Origin: Streptomyces stelliscabiei
GTDB lineage: Bacteria > Actinomycetota > Actinomycetes > Streptomycetales > Streptomycetaceae
Direction of reading: 5' to 3'
DNA length: 64,000 bases
Assembly (NCBI RefSeq): GCF_014873495.1
Contig: NZ_JADBGF010000001.1
Coordinates: 3,100,001 to 3,164,000, forward strand
Shown here: one piece after another, positions 9,470 to 19,427 of the stretch
Layout of the letters: every line of letters starts with the position of its first letter
Position numbering within the stretch: position 1 is the stretch's first letter
Translations under genes and position numbers: made by a program
Notes under the pieces: model-generated
Seen by the model: only the letters and a program-made list of their open reading frames with translations
What the model was told of the DNA's origin: nothing
Databases searched by the model: none

Positions 9470-12400
9470 GGGGTCGGGACCTCCATTTTCTCCAGGTCCC
9501 ACAGACCCTTGGCTACGGCTTCGTCGAGGCGCTGCTTGAAGTAGGCGTGGGCCCGGCGCATTTCGCGTTCGCGGTTCGCCTTGTAGAAGGGGGCGGTGTA
9601 GCCGTCGGGAGGTGTGGCGTCAGGGAGTGTGGCGTCGGGGTCGGCCGGGAGCACACCTTCGGGAGAAGGTTCACCGACCGCCTCGCGGTAGGCCTCGAAC
9701 TGGGTCCAGGTCTCCTTGGTCTGACGTTGGCCGATGGTTCGGGCATTACTCGCCAGCTTCCACCCCTCGGCGTCGAACCAACTTGCCGCCTCGTACTTCT
9801 GAAGCACGGGGAATCGCCCCTTGTACGCGGCGATCAGGGCGTCCGCATCCATACCGAGCCAGACGGCGACCAAGGCGTCGATCTCGACGAGTGCGGCGCG
9901 ACGGGCGTACTCGGTACGGAGGGGGGTATCCCGCTGCCAGGTCGGGGTCACGGAGTGAAGTTCCGTGTTCATGCCTGGCCAGTTGATGGCCCAGGGTTCG
10001 TACGCCGACCAGGTGGGGTCGTAGAGGTCCTGCCAGAGATCGGCGTAAGCGGAGGTGAGGCAGTTGAGGCGGAGGGTACGGAGGAGGAGAGCGGGGGCGA
10101 GGGGGTGAGCCGGTGCGGGTGCAGGAAGGGCACCCGCACGACCGACGTCGAGATGGCCCGTGCCCGTGATGCGTAGGAGGTAGTCGATCGGCACGGAGGA
10201 CCACAGTCCCGAAGTGAGCACAGACAGGTGGTTGTTACGCAAGGCTGCGCTGCGAACCACGTTGGTGTGAGCGGTACCCGGGGGGACCACAGCGGGGTAG
10301 AGACTCCGCTCCGTGTTAGGAGCGATCATTTCTCGCCAAGCCACCCGATAGAACGCGGTATACCGTCGCCGCGCCCGTCCAACAAGTAGCGCGTCAACGC
10401 TTTTCGGATCGGCATCCTGGGGAGCGTTTCCCATCGCCTCGGCCACCTGAGCCCGCGCACGGGCCACAGCCTTGTCACTCACCCGAAGGCGTTCGAGCGC
10501 ATGGTGGTCGATCCAGCGATCCTGAGCCTTGAGGTACTCCTGCGCACGGCCCGGCACCCTCACGTACTCCGTGTCCGGTACGAAGTCCGAAGGCAGCGAG
10601 ACCAGGTCGGCGCCGAAGGGCGCGTTGGAGTTGGCGTCATGCCGCTTGAACACCGGTGTGGCAACACTGATTTGCGTGCCCTTGAGGATCACGTGGCGCC
10701 ACCGGTCGGGTTCGTACGGCTCGCCCGTCTTCGGGTCCGGCCGGTTGTAGTCGATCAGGCGATCCTTCTTGGCCCCGCTCTCGTGGTAGCCGGGCGTAAT
10801 CTGCGGCTTGAAAGCTGAGAGGCGCAGTGGATAGTTCGCCAGGGCCTCAATAGCGGACGCCTCGGCCGTGCTCACGGGAAACAACAGGCGCGCCTCCTCC
10901 ACCGGACCCGTGTCACCGAACAGCCGCTGCCAGACCGTGAGCAGCTCCCTGTTGACGCGCACCACACGCGTCCGGTGCGGGCGCTCGTCGAACTCCCCGT
11001 TCTGATAGCGGATTCCCGGGGCCTCTCCCGAACCGTCATGGTTCGCCGACAAGCGCAGGGCATCGGCGGAGACCAGCCAGGAGAGGTGGTCGAAGTTGAT
11101 CTCCTGAGGATGACCGTAGACATTCACACCGAAGTGAGTGGAGTGGCCCACGGGAAGAGGGAAGAACCGTTGCCCGGCGTTCACGAAATCCCCGTGGATC
11201 CGCAGCCTCCGATACGCCGCCCCCCGCAGCGCACCTTCCTTGTCCCCGGTGAAGTGTGTGTCCGAGTGCAGGAATCCGGTAGTGCCCCGCACAGACGCGT
11301 GGTCCCACACCTGGCACATGAAGGCCCGGTAGAGATCGGGCTGGGTTCCTCCCAACAACGGATACACCTGCGGCGCCCCGTAGAACGCGACCTGTCCGGC
11401 GTTGTCCGTGATCTCGCCCAGCACATAGGTGGCCGCGGCCGGCGCCTTCAGCAGGTCGTCCCGGCGCTCCGCCTTCACCGACGTGGAGACCCGCTCTTCC
11501 AGCTCGAACCACGGCTCGCGTTCCGCCAGCACCAGGGACTCGTTCCAGCGCGGCCGCACCCACGGCGGGTTCCCCACCTGAAGGTCAAAGCCTCCAGCCT
11601 CACTGGCGAACACGCCCGCGAAGTCCAACTCCCAGTGCAGGAAACCCTGTTCCTTCGCGATGTCGCGCACGGCACGCATCCACGGATAGCGGCTCTCGAC
11701 CGCCTTTCGGGCATCGTCCATGTCCATCTCGGGCTGGGTCTGGATCAGGTCCTCAAGCTGCTTCAGCTTCTCAAGGGACTCGACGGACGACACGATGGTG
11801 CCCTGCTTCACGTCCTTGGTGCCGAGCATGGACTCGAGAAAGTCGAGCCAGTCATCGAGGGCGGCCAGCGGCACGATGTCGCGGCGTCGGGTCGGCCCCC
11901 CGCGCTTCTTCGCCCCGGCCTCGGTCACTCGCGTCTTCGTGATCTCCCGCTTCTCGACAAGGTCGCCGTCGCCTGAATCGTCACCGAAGGACAGCTGGTC
12001 ACCTTCGAGGGCGAACAGCAGCCCGTTCTCGACGAAACGCGGTACGGGTTCGGGCTCCTCCTGTGACGTCCCGACCTCGCCGACGACTCCCGCCGACAAC
12101 AGAGCGTCCATCGACACGATCGGCGCGGTCTCGTACTCCGCGTCCGTGCCATCCAGCAGCCCGACCTTGTCCAGCGGCCAGAACCACAGCGCGCACCATG
12201 CGTCCATGATCTGCTTGAGGCGCCAGTACGGCGACCCCTCCGCCTCGAACAGGTCCTTGAAGACCTGTTCCTTGGTCAGCGGCAGGTCGTTGTCTCCGGC
12301 GCTCTCCTTGTCACGGCGCAGGAACGCGTATTCCTCCGCGTCCTCCTCCCGGCCCGTGCCCCACACGTCGATGGTGCGGGCGATCTCGCGCTCGCTCAGT

Positions 12401-14949
12401 TCCATACGCTTGGCGACGAGCTGCCACAGGAACTCGACTCTTCTGGCCGCAGCCTGAAGTCGGGCCAGCTGGCTGTTCTTGCCGCCCGTCGTCCTGGGTT
12501 TGGCCTTGATGCTGTTCTTCCACGCCTTCAGCTGCTCGACCTGCGGCCCTGCAAGCTGCTCGGCAAGTTTCTTGGCGTCACCGCTCGCCCCCGCGACCGC
12601 ACCCCAGCCTGGCGTCGGCAGCAGGAACTGGTGCACAGCGCCGTCCGGCAGCGGCTGCTCCACGCCGCTGCCCTTGTCCCGGAACGGCAACTTCGTCGGC
12701 GTCTGTGTGCCGATGGTCCGCTCTTTCTTGATGCGCTCGGCCTCGTATACCCAACGGCGCGCTCCGATCAGGGAGTTACCGCGTCGCAGATGCAGCCCGA
12801 ACCATGGTGCCCGCATGCCGGGGTGCATGGTGTTGAGCCACAGTGACACCTCCGCCAGCTCCACGCCCGTCGCGTTGAGATCAATCCCGTACGCGTTGTG
12901 GAGGGCGATGTACGCCTTCACCTTCTGCTTGGCGTCGAGCGTCTTCGACGTGTCCAGAGAGACGCCGAGTTCTGCCTGGCGGCGCTTGAGGTACTCCTCC
13001 GCGACCTGGTTGATCGCTTCGTTGAGGAACGCGCCCGACCCCAGGGCTGGTTCGCAGATCGTGTAGCGCAGCAGCTCGCTCGCCCGCGTCTGGTCGGTGA
13101 TGCGGTGCTTGAGTGCCAGCTCGACCGTCACCTTGGTGAGCGACTCCGGCGTGTAGTACGACGCCGACGTCTCCCTGTCCCGCCCCGCCAGGCGGTACAC
13201 GAACGTACCTTCAGGGTATTTCTTCGGGCCGCGCAGGCCGTACTGTTCGGCGTCCTGAGACGAGTACACGACGTGCGTGTTCTCCGGGTAGGCCCGCAGC
13301 CGGTCGGCGGGGATGAGCCAGGAGCCCTTCTCGGGGTCGCCGTACTGCTTGTCGCCCTTCTTCGCGCCGGGCTTGGCGACCTCGGCAAGTTCCTCATCGG
13401 CGATGATGCCGGTGTAGGACATCAGCCCCTCGTAGACGGCGCCGAGCTGGTTGATACCAAGGTTGCGGTAGGAGATGAAGCCGCCCTGTCGGCCCTTCTG
13501 ACCGGCCTCTTTCATGGTCAGCAGACGCAGCACCTGGTGCAGGGCCTCGTTGCGCAGCCGCAGGTCCAGCCAGCGCGGCTGCTCGTCGCCGTCCTCGTCC
13601 CAGTGGGGGTGGAGGAGGCGCCGGCCGATGAGATTGATCGCCTTCGGGTCGAACAGCTCGCTGCGCAGCGCCTCGAAGCGCAGGCCGCGGCCCTCGCTGC
13701 GTTCGTCGACCGGCTTGTGGTCGTCGGCTTCGGTGCCGTGCGGGCGGTGACCGTAGTTGACCTTGTTGAAGAGAACGTCGAGTGAGGAGTAGAGGTGGAG
13801 TCCGATGCGGCTGTCCTCATCGACCAGCTTCCGCTCCCGTGCGACCAGTTCACGCAGCCGGGCGATCGAGTACCCGGTCTGGTACGTCGAGTCGTCGGCG
13901 GGGAGGATGCCCAGCTCGGGGCGGGCCTCCGCGTAGAGGAGGAAGAGGATGCGGTAGAGATAGCGCAGCGATTCGCGGGTGAGTTGCTTGGCGAACGGGC
14001 CCTTCTTGAGGTCCTCAATCTCCCGCGGCTCGACCTCCGCCTCGCGCAGGCGGGCGAGCACCTCGTTCGCGATGATCTCGACCGAGTGCTGGAGTCCCTT
14101 GCGCAGCTCGGAGTTGACACCGACGGCGTTGTCACGGGAGGCCTTGAGCAAGTCGTCGAGGCGTCGGCCCTTGCCGTCGGGGCGGGGCGCGAGCATGTCA
14201 TGGGAGAAGAGGACGGCGAGGAGGGCGAGTTCGCCGGCCTTCGCCGTGTCATTGCGGGCGAGGGCCGCGTCCAGGCTGGCGGCGAGATAGCGGCCTTCAG
14301 CCCAGGCTCCCCGGTCGGCGAGGATGAGCACGCCGCCGCAGAGCAGCAGGATAAAGCGGGGCGCGTCGCCGCCCGGCTCGTGCAGTTCGCTCTGGAAGAG
14401 CCAGCCCGCCAGCTTCTCGCCGACTTCGAGGAGGCCGTCGGCGGTCTTGAGGGGGTGGAGGAGCTGTCCGGCCTCATCGGGGTCGAGGGCGTCGTCGAGC
14501 TTGGCGGTCCAGCCGCAGTCGACGGCGAGGATGCCGTCTCCGTGCCAGGCGACCTGGAGTTCGTACTCCTTGCCCGCGTTGTGCACAGTGATCGGCTCGG
14601 GCCGGTCACCGCCGTAACCGAGGGCCTTGAGGACGGCGGTGTGCCAGGTGGTGAGGTGCTCGGCCCACTCGCCCGTGGGGTCGTCGTAGGTGCTGCCGAG
14701 TTCTTCCTGCTGGGCGCGGGAGGCCAGGAAGGGCCGCACGGTGGCCAGGTACTCACCTCGGAGCCGAGGGAGGAGTTCGCGCGGGGTGGGCTGCGGGTCG
14801 TGAGGGTCGGTCTCGCGGCTGGTCCACAGGGTGAACAGGCCCTCGTCGCCCGCCTTGCTCTTCTTGAGGGTGTTCTCCAGCTCCTCGCTGAAGTAGTGGG
14901 CCGAGAGATACTCGCCGCGGTTGGCGAAGGAGTCGTAGGTGTAGCTCAT
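9466..14949 (-). CDS. Large N6-adenine DNA methyltransferase (Eco57I/PglX/DrmMI-like)
   Basis: 1,827 aa, predicted to methylate adenine in DNA, presumably marking self DNA. ATG 14949 overlaps the SNF2 stop (ATGA). The SAM-binding motif CEPALGSGAFLNEA lies near residues 632-645, followed by YGIDLNATGVELAEVSLWLN, and the catalytic NPPW (DLQVGNPPWVRPRW) near 1,126. These are class gamma methylase motifs as in PglX of BREX and DrmMI of class 1 DISARM. The spacing of about 480 residues between SAM motif and NPPW is very long and contains a charged helical insert. The N-terminal 600 residues and the C-terminal 650 probably serve target recognition. It sits between SNF2 and DUF1998 helicase genes with 4-bp overlaps on both sides, so the three are one translational unit. 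Confidence 0.9.
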   Translation of the reverse strand: MSYTYDSFANRGEYLSAHYFSEELENTLKKSKAGDEGLFTLWTSRETDPHDPQPTPRELLPRLRGEYLATVRPFLASRAQQEELGSTYDDPTGEWAEHLTTWHTAVLKALGYGGDRPEPITVHNAGKEYELQVAWHGDGILAVDCGWTAKLDDALDPDEAGQLLHPLKTADGLLEVGEKLAGWLFQSELHEPGGDAPRFILLLCGGVLILADRGAWAEGRYLAASLDAALARNDTAKAGELALLAVLFSHDMLAPRPDGKGRRLDDLLKASRDNAVGVNSELRKGLQHSVEIIANEVLARLREAEVEPREIEDLKKGPFAKQLTRESLRYLYRILFLLYAEARPELGILPADDSTYQTGYSIARLRELVARERKLVDEDSRIGLHLYSSLDVLFNKVNYGHRPHGTEADDHKPVDERSEGRGLRFEALRSELFDPKAINLIGRRLLHPHWDEDGDEQPRWLDLRLRNEALHQVLRLLTMKEAGQKGRQGGFISYRNLGINQLGAVYEGLMSYTGIIADEELAEVAKPGAKKGDKQYGDPEKGSWLIPADRLRAYPENTHVVYSSQDAEQYGLRGPKKYPEGTFVYRLAGRDRETSASYYTPESLTKVTVELALKHRITDQTRASELLRYTICEPALGSGAFLNEAINQVAEEYLKRRQAELGVSLDTSKTLDAKQKVKAYIALHNAYGIDLNATGVELAEVSLWLNTMHPGMRAPWFGLHLRRGNSLIGARRWVYEAERIKKERTIGTQTPTKLPFRDKGSGVEQPLPDGAVHQFLLPTPGWGAVAGASGDAKKLAEQLAGPQVEQLKAWKNSIKAKPRTTGGKNSQLARLQAAARRVEFLWQLVAKRMELSEREIARTIDVWGTGREEDAEEYAFLRRDKESAGDNDLPLTKEQVFKDLFEAEGSPYWRLKQIMDAWCALWFWPLDKVGLLDGTDAEYETAPIVSMDALLSAGVVGEVGTSQEEPEPVPRFVENGLLFALEGDQLSFGDDSGDGDLVEKREITKTRVTEAGAKKRGGPTRRRDIVPLAALDDWLDFLESMLGTKDVKQGTIVSSVESLEKLKQLEDLIQTQPEMDMDDARKAVESRYPWMRAVRDIAKEQGFLHWELDFAGVFASEAGGFDLQVGNPPWVRPRWNESLVLAEREPWFELEERVSTSVKAERRDDLLKAPAAATYVLGEITDNAGQVAFYGAPQVYPLLGGTQPDLYRAFMCQVWDHASVRGTTGFLHSDTHFTGDKEGALRGAAYRRLRIHGDFVNAGQRFFPLPVGHSTHFGVNVYGHPQEINFDHLSWLVSADALRLSANHDGSGEAPGIRYQNGEFDERPHRTRVVRVNRELLTVWQRLFGDTGPVEEARLLFPVSTAEASAIEALANYPLRLSAFKPQITPGYHESGAKKDRLIDYNRPDPKTGEPYEPDRWRHVILKGTQISVATPVFKRHDANSNAPFGADLVSLPSDFVPDTEYVRVPGRAQEYLKAQDRWIDHHALERLRVSDKAVARARAQVAEAMGNAPQDADPKSVDALLVGRARRRYTAFYRVAWREMIAPNTERSLYPAVVPPGTAHTNVVRSAALRNNHLSVLTSGLWSSVPIDYLLRITGTGHLDVGRAGALPAPAPAHPLAPALLLRTLRLNCLTSAYADLWQDLYDPTWSAYEPWAINWPGMNTELHSVTPTWQRDTPLRTEYARRAALVEIDALVAVWLGMDADALIAAYKGRFPVLQKYEAASWFDAEGWKLASNARTIGQRQTKETWTQFEAYREAVGEPSPEGVLPADPDATLPDATPPDGYTAPFYKANREREMRRAHAYFKQRLDEAVAKGLWDLEKMEVPTP

Positions 14950-17900
14950 CGTGCGGACTCCTCGGCGTGTGCGGTGGAAATAGTGGTGGGGTGGAGGGGT
15001 TCGAGGACGGCGAGGACCCGCAGCATCGGGTCGCCGTCGGTCCGCAGACGGCGTACGAGGGCGCGGCGGCGCTTGGCGGTGTCGTACACCTGCTTGCGGC
15101 GACGCTCCTGGTTGCCGACGGCGATCAGGGCACCCTGCTCCCAGACCTGCACCCGGTCCTCGTACGGCGCCAGGTAGGAGTCGACCTGCTTGTCGTAGTC
15201 GGCGCGGCGCTCGCGCAGGTGGGTCTCGGCCGCATCGACGGCCGCGGGGACGAGTTCCTGGAGGAGGTCGCGGTCGACGGGCTGGGCGCGGCCGGGCATG
15301 TCAGGGCCCACGCCGCAAGCGGCGAGGAACGCCGAGTCCATGCGCCACACGCGAGGAGTGGCCTCGGCGAGGCCGGTGACGGCCATCCACTCCACGACCG
15401 TCGGCTTGCCCGCCTCGTTGGAGTAAACGCCCTGGAGGAGATAAACCGGGCCGGTCAGGGCCGAAGGCAGAGCAGCGTCGATCCGTTCGGCCTTGGCGGT
15501 GTCCGGCTGGTAGGCGAGGACGAACGCCTCGTCGTACTTGAGCTTGGCGAGGACCTTGTCCGTCACCCAGTCGAGCACGGGGTGGATGTCGGAGACGTAG
15601 GAGACATTGGGCCACTGGGACGTGGGCTCGTCGGTCTTGCCCTGCCTGGCGTTGCGGGCTGCTTCCAGCCGGTCGGCGGCGTACTGCTTGTCGAAGGTGA
15701 TGCGCAGCGTGCCGTCGTACTTGGGCGTCGTGAGGATCTTCTCCTGCTCCAGATACGACTTCGGCAGCTCCCGGAAGCGGTACTGCAGGTCGTCGGGCGG
15801 GGTGAACTCGATGCGGCCGCCGGCCGTCTCGGGCTTCCAGTCGAGGGCCTCGCGCTCAGCCTGGGGGTAGATGAGGTCCACGGCGGTGTGGAAGTACGCC
15901 TTGGTGTCGGCGAAGACGTGGGGTACGTCGGCTTCGGGCACGGCAGCCGTGCCGAGGGTGGCCGGAGCGGCCGTCGGGTCGGCGAGCCGGGCGTTGGCAC
16001 CGGCGAGGAGCCCCGCGAGGACGCCGCCGGACTCCTGCTGGGACTGCTTAATGGAGCGTTCGACGGTGCCGCCCTTGATGAGGTCGCGGGTGAGGCGGTC
16101 CTCTTCCTTCTTGTCGTTGTAGAGACCGGTGACAGCCTCGGCGCTGCCCTCGCCGGTCTCGATCTCGTGCGCCTGGGCCTCGCGGCGCAGCAGACGGGTG
16201 CCGACGAGCCGGTCGTCGAGCGTGAGCATCTCGCCTGTCTCCTCGTTGCGCCGCCAGGGCACGTCGGCGGTGAGGGTGAGAGCACGGAACTCGGGGCTGA
16301 CCGCCTGCCCGTAACGGTCGATACGTCCGTTGCGCTGTTCGATACGGATGAGGGACCAGGGCAGGTCGTAGTGGATGAGGTCGTGGCACTGGTGGTGCAG
16401 GTTGACGCCCTCGGAGGCGATGTCACCGGTGAACAGCAGCCGCACCGGCTCCTCGCGCCGGCCGAAGCGGTCGACGATCTCCCGCTGTTGCTGGTCGTTA
16501 GTGGTGTCGCCGTGCATGACCTCGACGGCGCCGTCGTACGCCTTCCAGGGACGCATCTTGTCCGGCTTGGCCAGGTTCTTCTTCTTGAAACCAAGCCGGG
16601 CCGGGACCTCCTGGGCCAGCCAGTCCAGGGTGTGGACCCGCTCGGAGAAGATCACGACGCGGCGCTCGGATTGCGGGCCGACGCCGAGGTCGTCCTTCAG
16701 CGTGCGGACCAGTGCGTCGAGCTTGGCGGAGTCCTGGTCGGTGAAGTCCGCGACCAGCGCCTCCAGCTCCGCGAGGGCCTTGCTCTCGGCGGCGAGAGCG
16801 GCGCGGCGCTCGGGGGTGTCCGGCGCGGTCTTGGCCTTGCCCTTCGCCGTGACGCTCTTCGGGTTGTCCAGGTAGGCACGCCGGTTGGCCAGGGATTCAC
16901 GCAGGGCAACGTGGGAGGAGAGGAACGCCTTAAGGAAGTTGTAGCCGACCAGGGGATCGGCGCAGACCGACGAACGGTTCGGGTCGCCCGGCGTCCATTC
17001 GTTCGCAAGCTTCTCCAGGACGGCTACCTCCCTCCGAGTCGCCGGAGCCGGCACCGGCAGGGAGTCGCCGCGTTCGGCCCAGGGCTTGTCCTTGAGGCCG
17101 TCGCGTACCTCGCGGTCGGACTTGGTACGCCTGATGTAGAGGTGGTCGAGGTCGGCGACCTTGTAGTTCTTGGGGTCGGCGATCGCCGCCGGGTCGAGCA
17201 TCCGGATCAGCTCGGCGAACGATTCGGCGTCGCCGTTGTGCGGAGTGGCGGAGGCCAGGATCAGCGCATCGGTCTGCTCGGCGAGACGGCGGGCGAGGAG
17301 GTTGTTGCGGGTGCCCTTGTTCACGAGGTTGTGCGACTCGTCGATGACCACCGCGTCCCAGGTGATGTTCTCCAGGTGATGGGCATACGTCGCCGACTTG
17401 AGGGTGTCGACGGAGACGATGACGCGCTTGAAGTGGGCGAACGGGTTCCGGCCCGCCGGGATCTCCTGCTGAATGCGCTGGATGCCGGTGGAGTCCAGGC
17501 GCACCAGCGGCAGAGCGAAGCGGGTCCACAGCTCGCGCTGGAACTGCTCCAGCACATGGGCAGGCGTGACTACGAGAATGCGCTCGCCGCGCCCGCGCCG
17601 GATCAGCTCCGAGAGCGTGACGCCGATCTCCAGCGTCTTGCCCAGCCCGACCACGTCAGCGATCAGCAGCCGGGGTTGCGGGTTACGCATGGACAGCGCC
17701 AGCTCGGCGGGGCGCAGCTGGTGCTCCTGCCGGTCCATGAGGAAGGAGTCGGCGAGCGCGATGCCGTGCTCGGTCTGGGGCAGCGCGGTCTTGCGGATCA
17801 CCGCCTCCAGGTACAGGCGGGCCTTGGCGTGCCTGGAGGTCTCGTCGGGCACGAGCCTGGTCTTGCGAGGATCGAGTACGTCGATCTGGTCAAGGCCGGA

Positions 17901-18119
17901 GTAGAACACCGCGTCCGTGCCCCGGACGAACGAGGACACCCCGCTGACCTCGACCATCAGTCCGTCGCGGGACTCGTCGACGGACTTCACGAGCCACTGC
18001 TCGTGGCGGATGCGCACCTGGGCGCCAGGCGCGAAGGTCGGCTTCGCACCGGCCGGATACGCCGACGCCGCATCGGCGTCGCACGCCTCAGGAACCTCGG
18101 GCTGCATCGCCGTAGTCAC
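14946..18119 (-). CDS. SNF2-family helicase (DrmD-like)
   Basis: 1,057 aa DNA-dependent ATPase. Start is GTG 18119 with AAGAGGAG 6 nt upstream. Walker A DVVGLGKTLEIG is near residue 155, the DEAH-type box VVIDESHNL near 257, and motifs V/VI (GEGVNLH-like ASEGVNLHHQCHDL and RNGRIDRYGQ) near 570-605, all in the order typical of SNF2/RapA proteins. The N-terminal 100 residues contain a small beta-rich segment (PGAQVRIRHEQWLVKSVDES) also typical of phage-defence SNF2 proteins. The best known relative by architecture and gene neighbourhood is DrmD of class 1 DISARM; that assignment is inference. It probably loads or remodels DNA for the adjoining methylase and helicase. Confidence 0.88.
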   Translation of the reverse strand: MTTAMQPEVPEACDADAASAYPAGAKPTFAPGAQVRIRHEQWLVKSVDESRDGLMVEVSGVSSFVRGTDAVFYSGLDQIDVLDPRKTRLVPDETSRHAKARLYLEAVIRKTALPQTEHGIALADSFLMDRQEHQLRPAELALSMRNPQPRLLIADVVGLGKTLEIGVTLSELIRRGRGERILVVTPAHVLEQFQRELWTRFALPLVRLDSTGIQRIQQEIPAGRNPFAHFKRVIVSVDTLKSATYAHHLENITWDAVVIDESHNLVNKGTRNNLLARRLAEQTDALILASATPHNGDAESFAELIRMLDPAAIADPKNYKVADLDHLYIRRTKSDREVRDGLKDKPWAERGDSLPVPAPATRREVAVLEKLANEWTPGDPNRSSVCADPLVGYNFLKAFLSSHVALRESLANRRAYLDNPKSVTAKGKAKTAPDTPERRAALAAESKALAELEALVADFTDQDSAKLDALVRTLKDDLGVGPQSERRVVIFSERVHTLDWLAQEVPARLGFKKKNLAKPDKMRPWKAYDGAVEVMHGDTTNDQQQREIVDRFGRREEPVRLLFTGDIASEGVNLHHQCHDLIHYDLPWSLIRIEQRNGRIDRYGQAVSPEFRALTLTADVPWRRNEETGEMLTLDDRLVGTRLLRREAQAHEIETGEGSAEAVTGLYNDKKEEDRLTRDLIKGGTVERSIKQSQQESGGVLAGLLAGANARLADPTAAPATLGTAAVPEADVPHVFADTKAYFHTAVDLIYPQAEREALDWKPETAGGRIEFTPPDDLQYRFRELPKSYLEQEKILTTPKYDGTLRITFDKQYAADRLEAARNARQGKTDEPTSQWPNVSYVSDIHPVLDWVTDKVLAKLKYDEAFVLAYQPDTAKAERIDAALPSALTGPVYLLQGVYSNEAGKPTVVEWMAVTGLAEATPRVWRMDSAFLAACGVGPDMPGRAQPVDRDLLQELVPAAVDAAETHLRERRADYDKQVDSYLAPYEDRVQVWEQGALIAVGNQERRRKQVYDTAKRRRALVRRLRTDGDPMLRVLAVLEPLHPTTISTAHAEESAR

Positions 18120-18224
18120 GTGGTGCTCCTCTTGGACTGTGTACTCGTGATGTGCGGTGTGCTGCTGCCCACCCTTTGTATCGCCCCGAACGGGCCCCGT
18201 CGGCGAAAGGTAGGGAAGAGCGGT
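18120..18224. other. Short gap between kinase and SNF2 genes
   Basis: 105 bp separate the kinase stop from the SNF2 GTG start. The SNF2 Shine-Dalgarno AAGAGGAG lies here. No strong hairpin or clear promoter is visible, so co-transcription with the kinase is likely but not proven. Confidence 0.4.
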
Positions 18225-19427
18225 TCAGCGCTTCGACCAGGCGAGCGCCGGGCCCATCGCGTAGCGCTTCCGCAGCTCGTCGGCGACCCGCCGGGAAGCG
18301 GGCGGACGGCCCTTCTTCGGCGCGGGTTCGGCCGGGCGTCCGCTGGGGGATTCCTGCACGGACACGAGCGAGCTTTCGACGTCGCTCTGGACATCGCCCT
18401 GGGCCGGAGCGTCTGGGCTGGATTCACCATCGGACGGCAAGGCGGGGACGCTATCCGCCGGGGCCGCCGACTCCTCGCGCAGCTGCCTCTCCAGCGAGTC
18501 GAGCCGGTCCAGCATGGGCGTATCAGGCTGAGGCAGCATCATCGTGGGATGGTTCCTTGACGTCGTCTCCTGGATCAGAGCGCGCCGTGCCCGGGCCGGA
18601 CTCGTGCCCAGCAGACGCATCAAATCGGCACACTGCCGGGTCACCTCCTCCAGGGAGGGGCGGTCCTCCGCCTTGTGCGCCAGCATGGCCGACACGACGG
18701 GCGTCAGTTCGGCGGGCAGCCCGGACAGGTCAGGGCCGATCTCGGCGTTGACAACCTGCGCGGCCACCGCCTCCCACCGGGCACCGTCGTACGGATAGTG
18801 CCCAGTCGCCGCGTACAGAAGCACCGTGCCCAGCCCGTACACATCAGCCGCCTGAGTCACCTCCAGCTCACCCAGAGCCTGCTCAGGCGGCATGCAACGC
18901 ACGGTGCCGATGACCACGCCGGCCTGCGTGAGCGACCCCTTGGACGCCCCGACGAAAGCGCCCAGACCGAAGTCGATGATCACCGGACCGAAGTCACCGA
19001 GGACGACGTTCTGCGCCTTCAGGTCACGGTGCACCAGCCCCGCGGCGTGCACAGCGGCAAGCCCCTCGGCCAACAGCGCGCCAAGACTCGCCACGAGTGG
19101 CGTGGACAGCAGGCCTTGATCCTTCACAACATCGGAGAGCGGGCGGCCGGGAACGTAGTCCATGGCCAGCCAGGGCTGCTCAGCGAACGGGTCTGCCTCA
19201 ATGAAACGGGCCACACGACCCGTACCAGAGATCGTGCGCGCCATCGCCGCCTCGCGTTCGAATCGGGCGCGCGTATGCGGATCCGTGCGGTCGGGCCGGA
19301 TCACCTTCACGGCGACCGGTTCACCCGCGACCGAGTAGGCGAGGTATACCTCCCCCATCCCGCCCGCGCCGAGCCGCCGCTCGACGAGGTACGACCCGAT
19401 ACGCGACGGTATAGACGCGCCGCTCAC
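18225..19427 (-). CDS. Soluble Ser/Thr protein kinase of the defence operon
   Basis: 400 aa. I chose GTG 19427, preceded by AGGGGG at 6-nt spacing. The glycine loop LGAGGMGEVYLA (residues 19-30), the VAVK lysine (K41), HRDLKAQN (about 130-137), DFG (about 151) and a PPE motif in place of APE show an active Hanks-type (PknB-like) kinase. Unlike most Streptomyces kinases there is no transmembrane helix; the last 110 residues are Pro/Ser/Ala-rich with a short coiled coil (MLDRLDSLERQLREES) and a basic tail. First gene of the operon, 105 bp before SNF2. PglW in Pgl/BREX type 2 is a precedent for a kinase in a DNA-modification defence system; a signalling or sensor role here is inference. Confidence 0.85.
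   Translation of the reverse strand: MSGASIPSRIGSYLVERRLGAGGMGEVYLAYSVAGEPVAVKVIRPDRTDPHTRARFEREAAMARTISGTGRVARFIEADPFAEQPWLAMDYVPGRPLSDVVKDQGLLSTPLVASLGALLAEGLAAVHAAGLVHRDLKAQNVVLGDFGPVIIDFGLGAFVGASKGSLTQAGVVIGTVRCMPPEQALGELEVTQAADVYGLGTVLLYAATGHYPYDGARWEAVAAQVVNAEIGPDLSGLPAELTPVVSAMLAHKAEDRPSLEEVTRQCADLMRLLGTSPARARRALIQETTSRNHPTMMLPQPDTPMLDRLDSLERQLREESAAPADSVPALPSDGESSPDAPAQGDVQSDVESSLVSVQESPSGRPAEPAPKKGRPPASRRVADELRKRYAMGPALAWSKR

Noticed and set aside
14967..18560. 1,197-aa plus-strand open frame over the SNF2 gene
   Set aside because: Antisense to a gene with all helicase motifs; no domain of its own.
19250..19270. GTTCGAATC-like sequence as tRNA T-arm or att core
   Set aside because: Lies inside the kinase gene with no cloverleaf around it; same for a similar string near 21,415.
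447..19427. Calling the operon canonical BREX or DISARM
   Set aside because: No PglZ, BrxC/PglY, BrxL, or separate DrmA, DrmB and DrmC; only partial resemblance.
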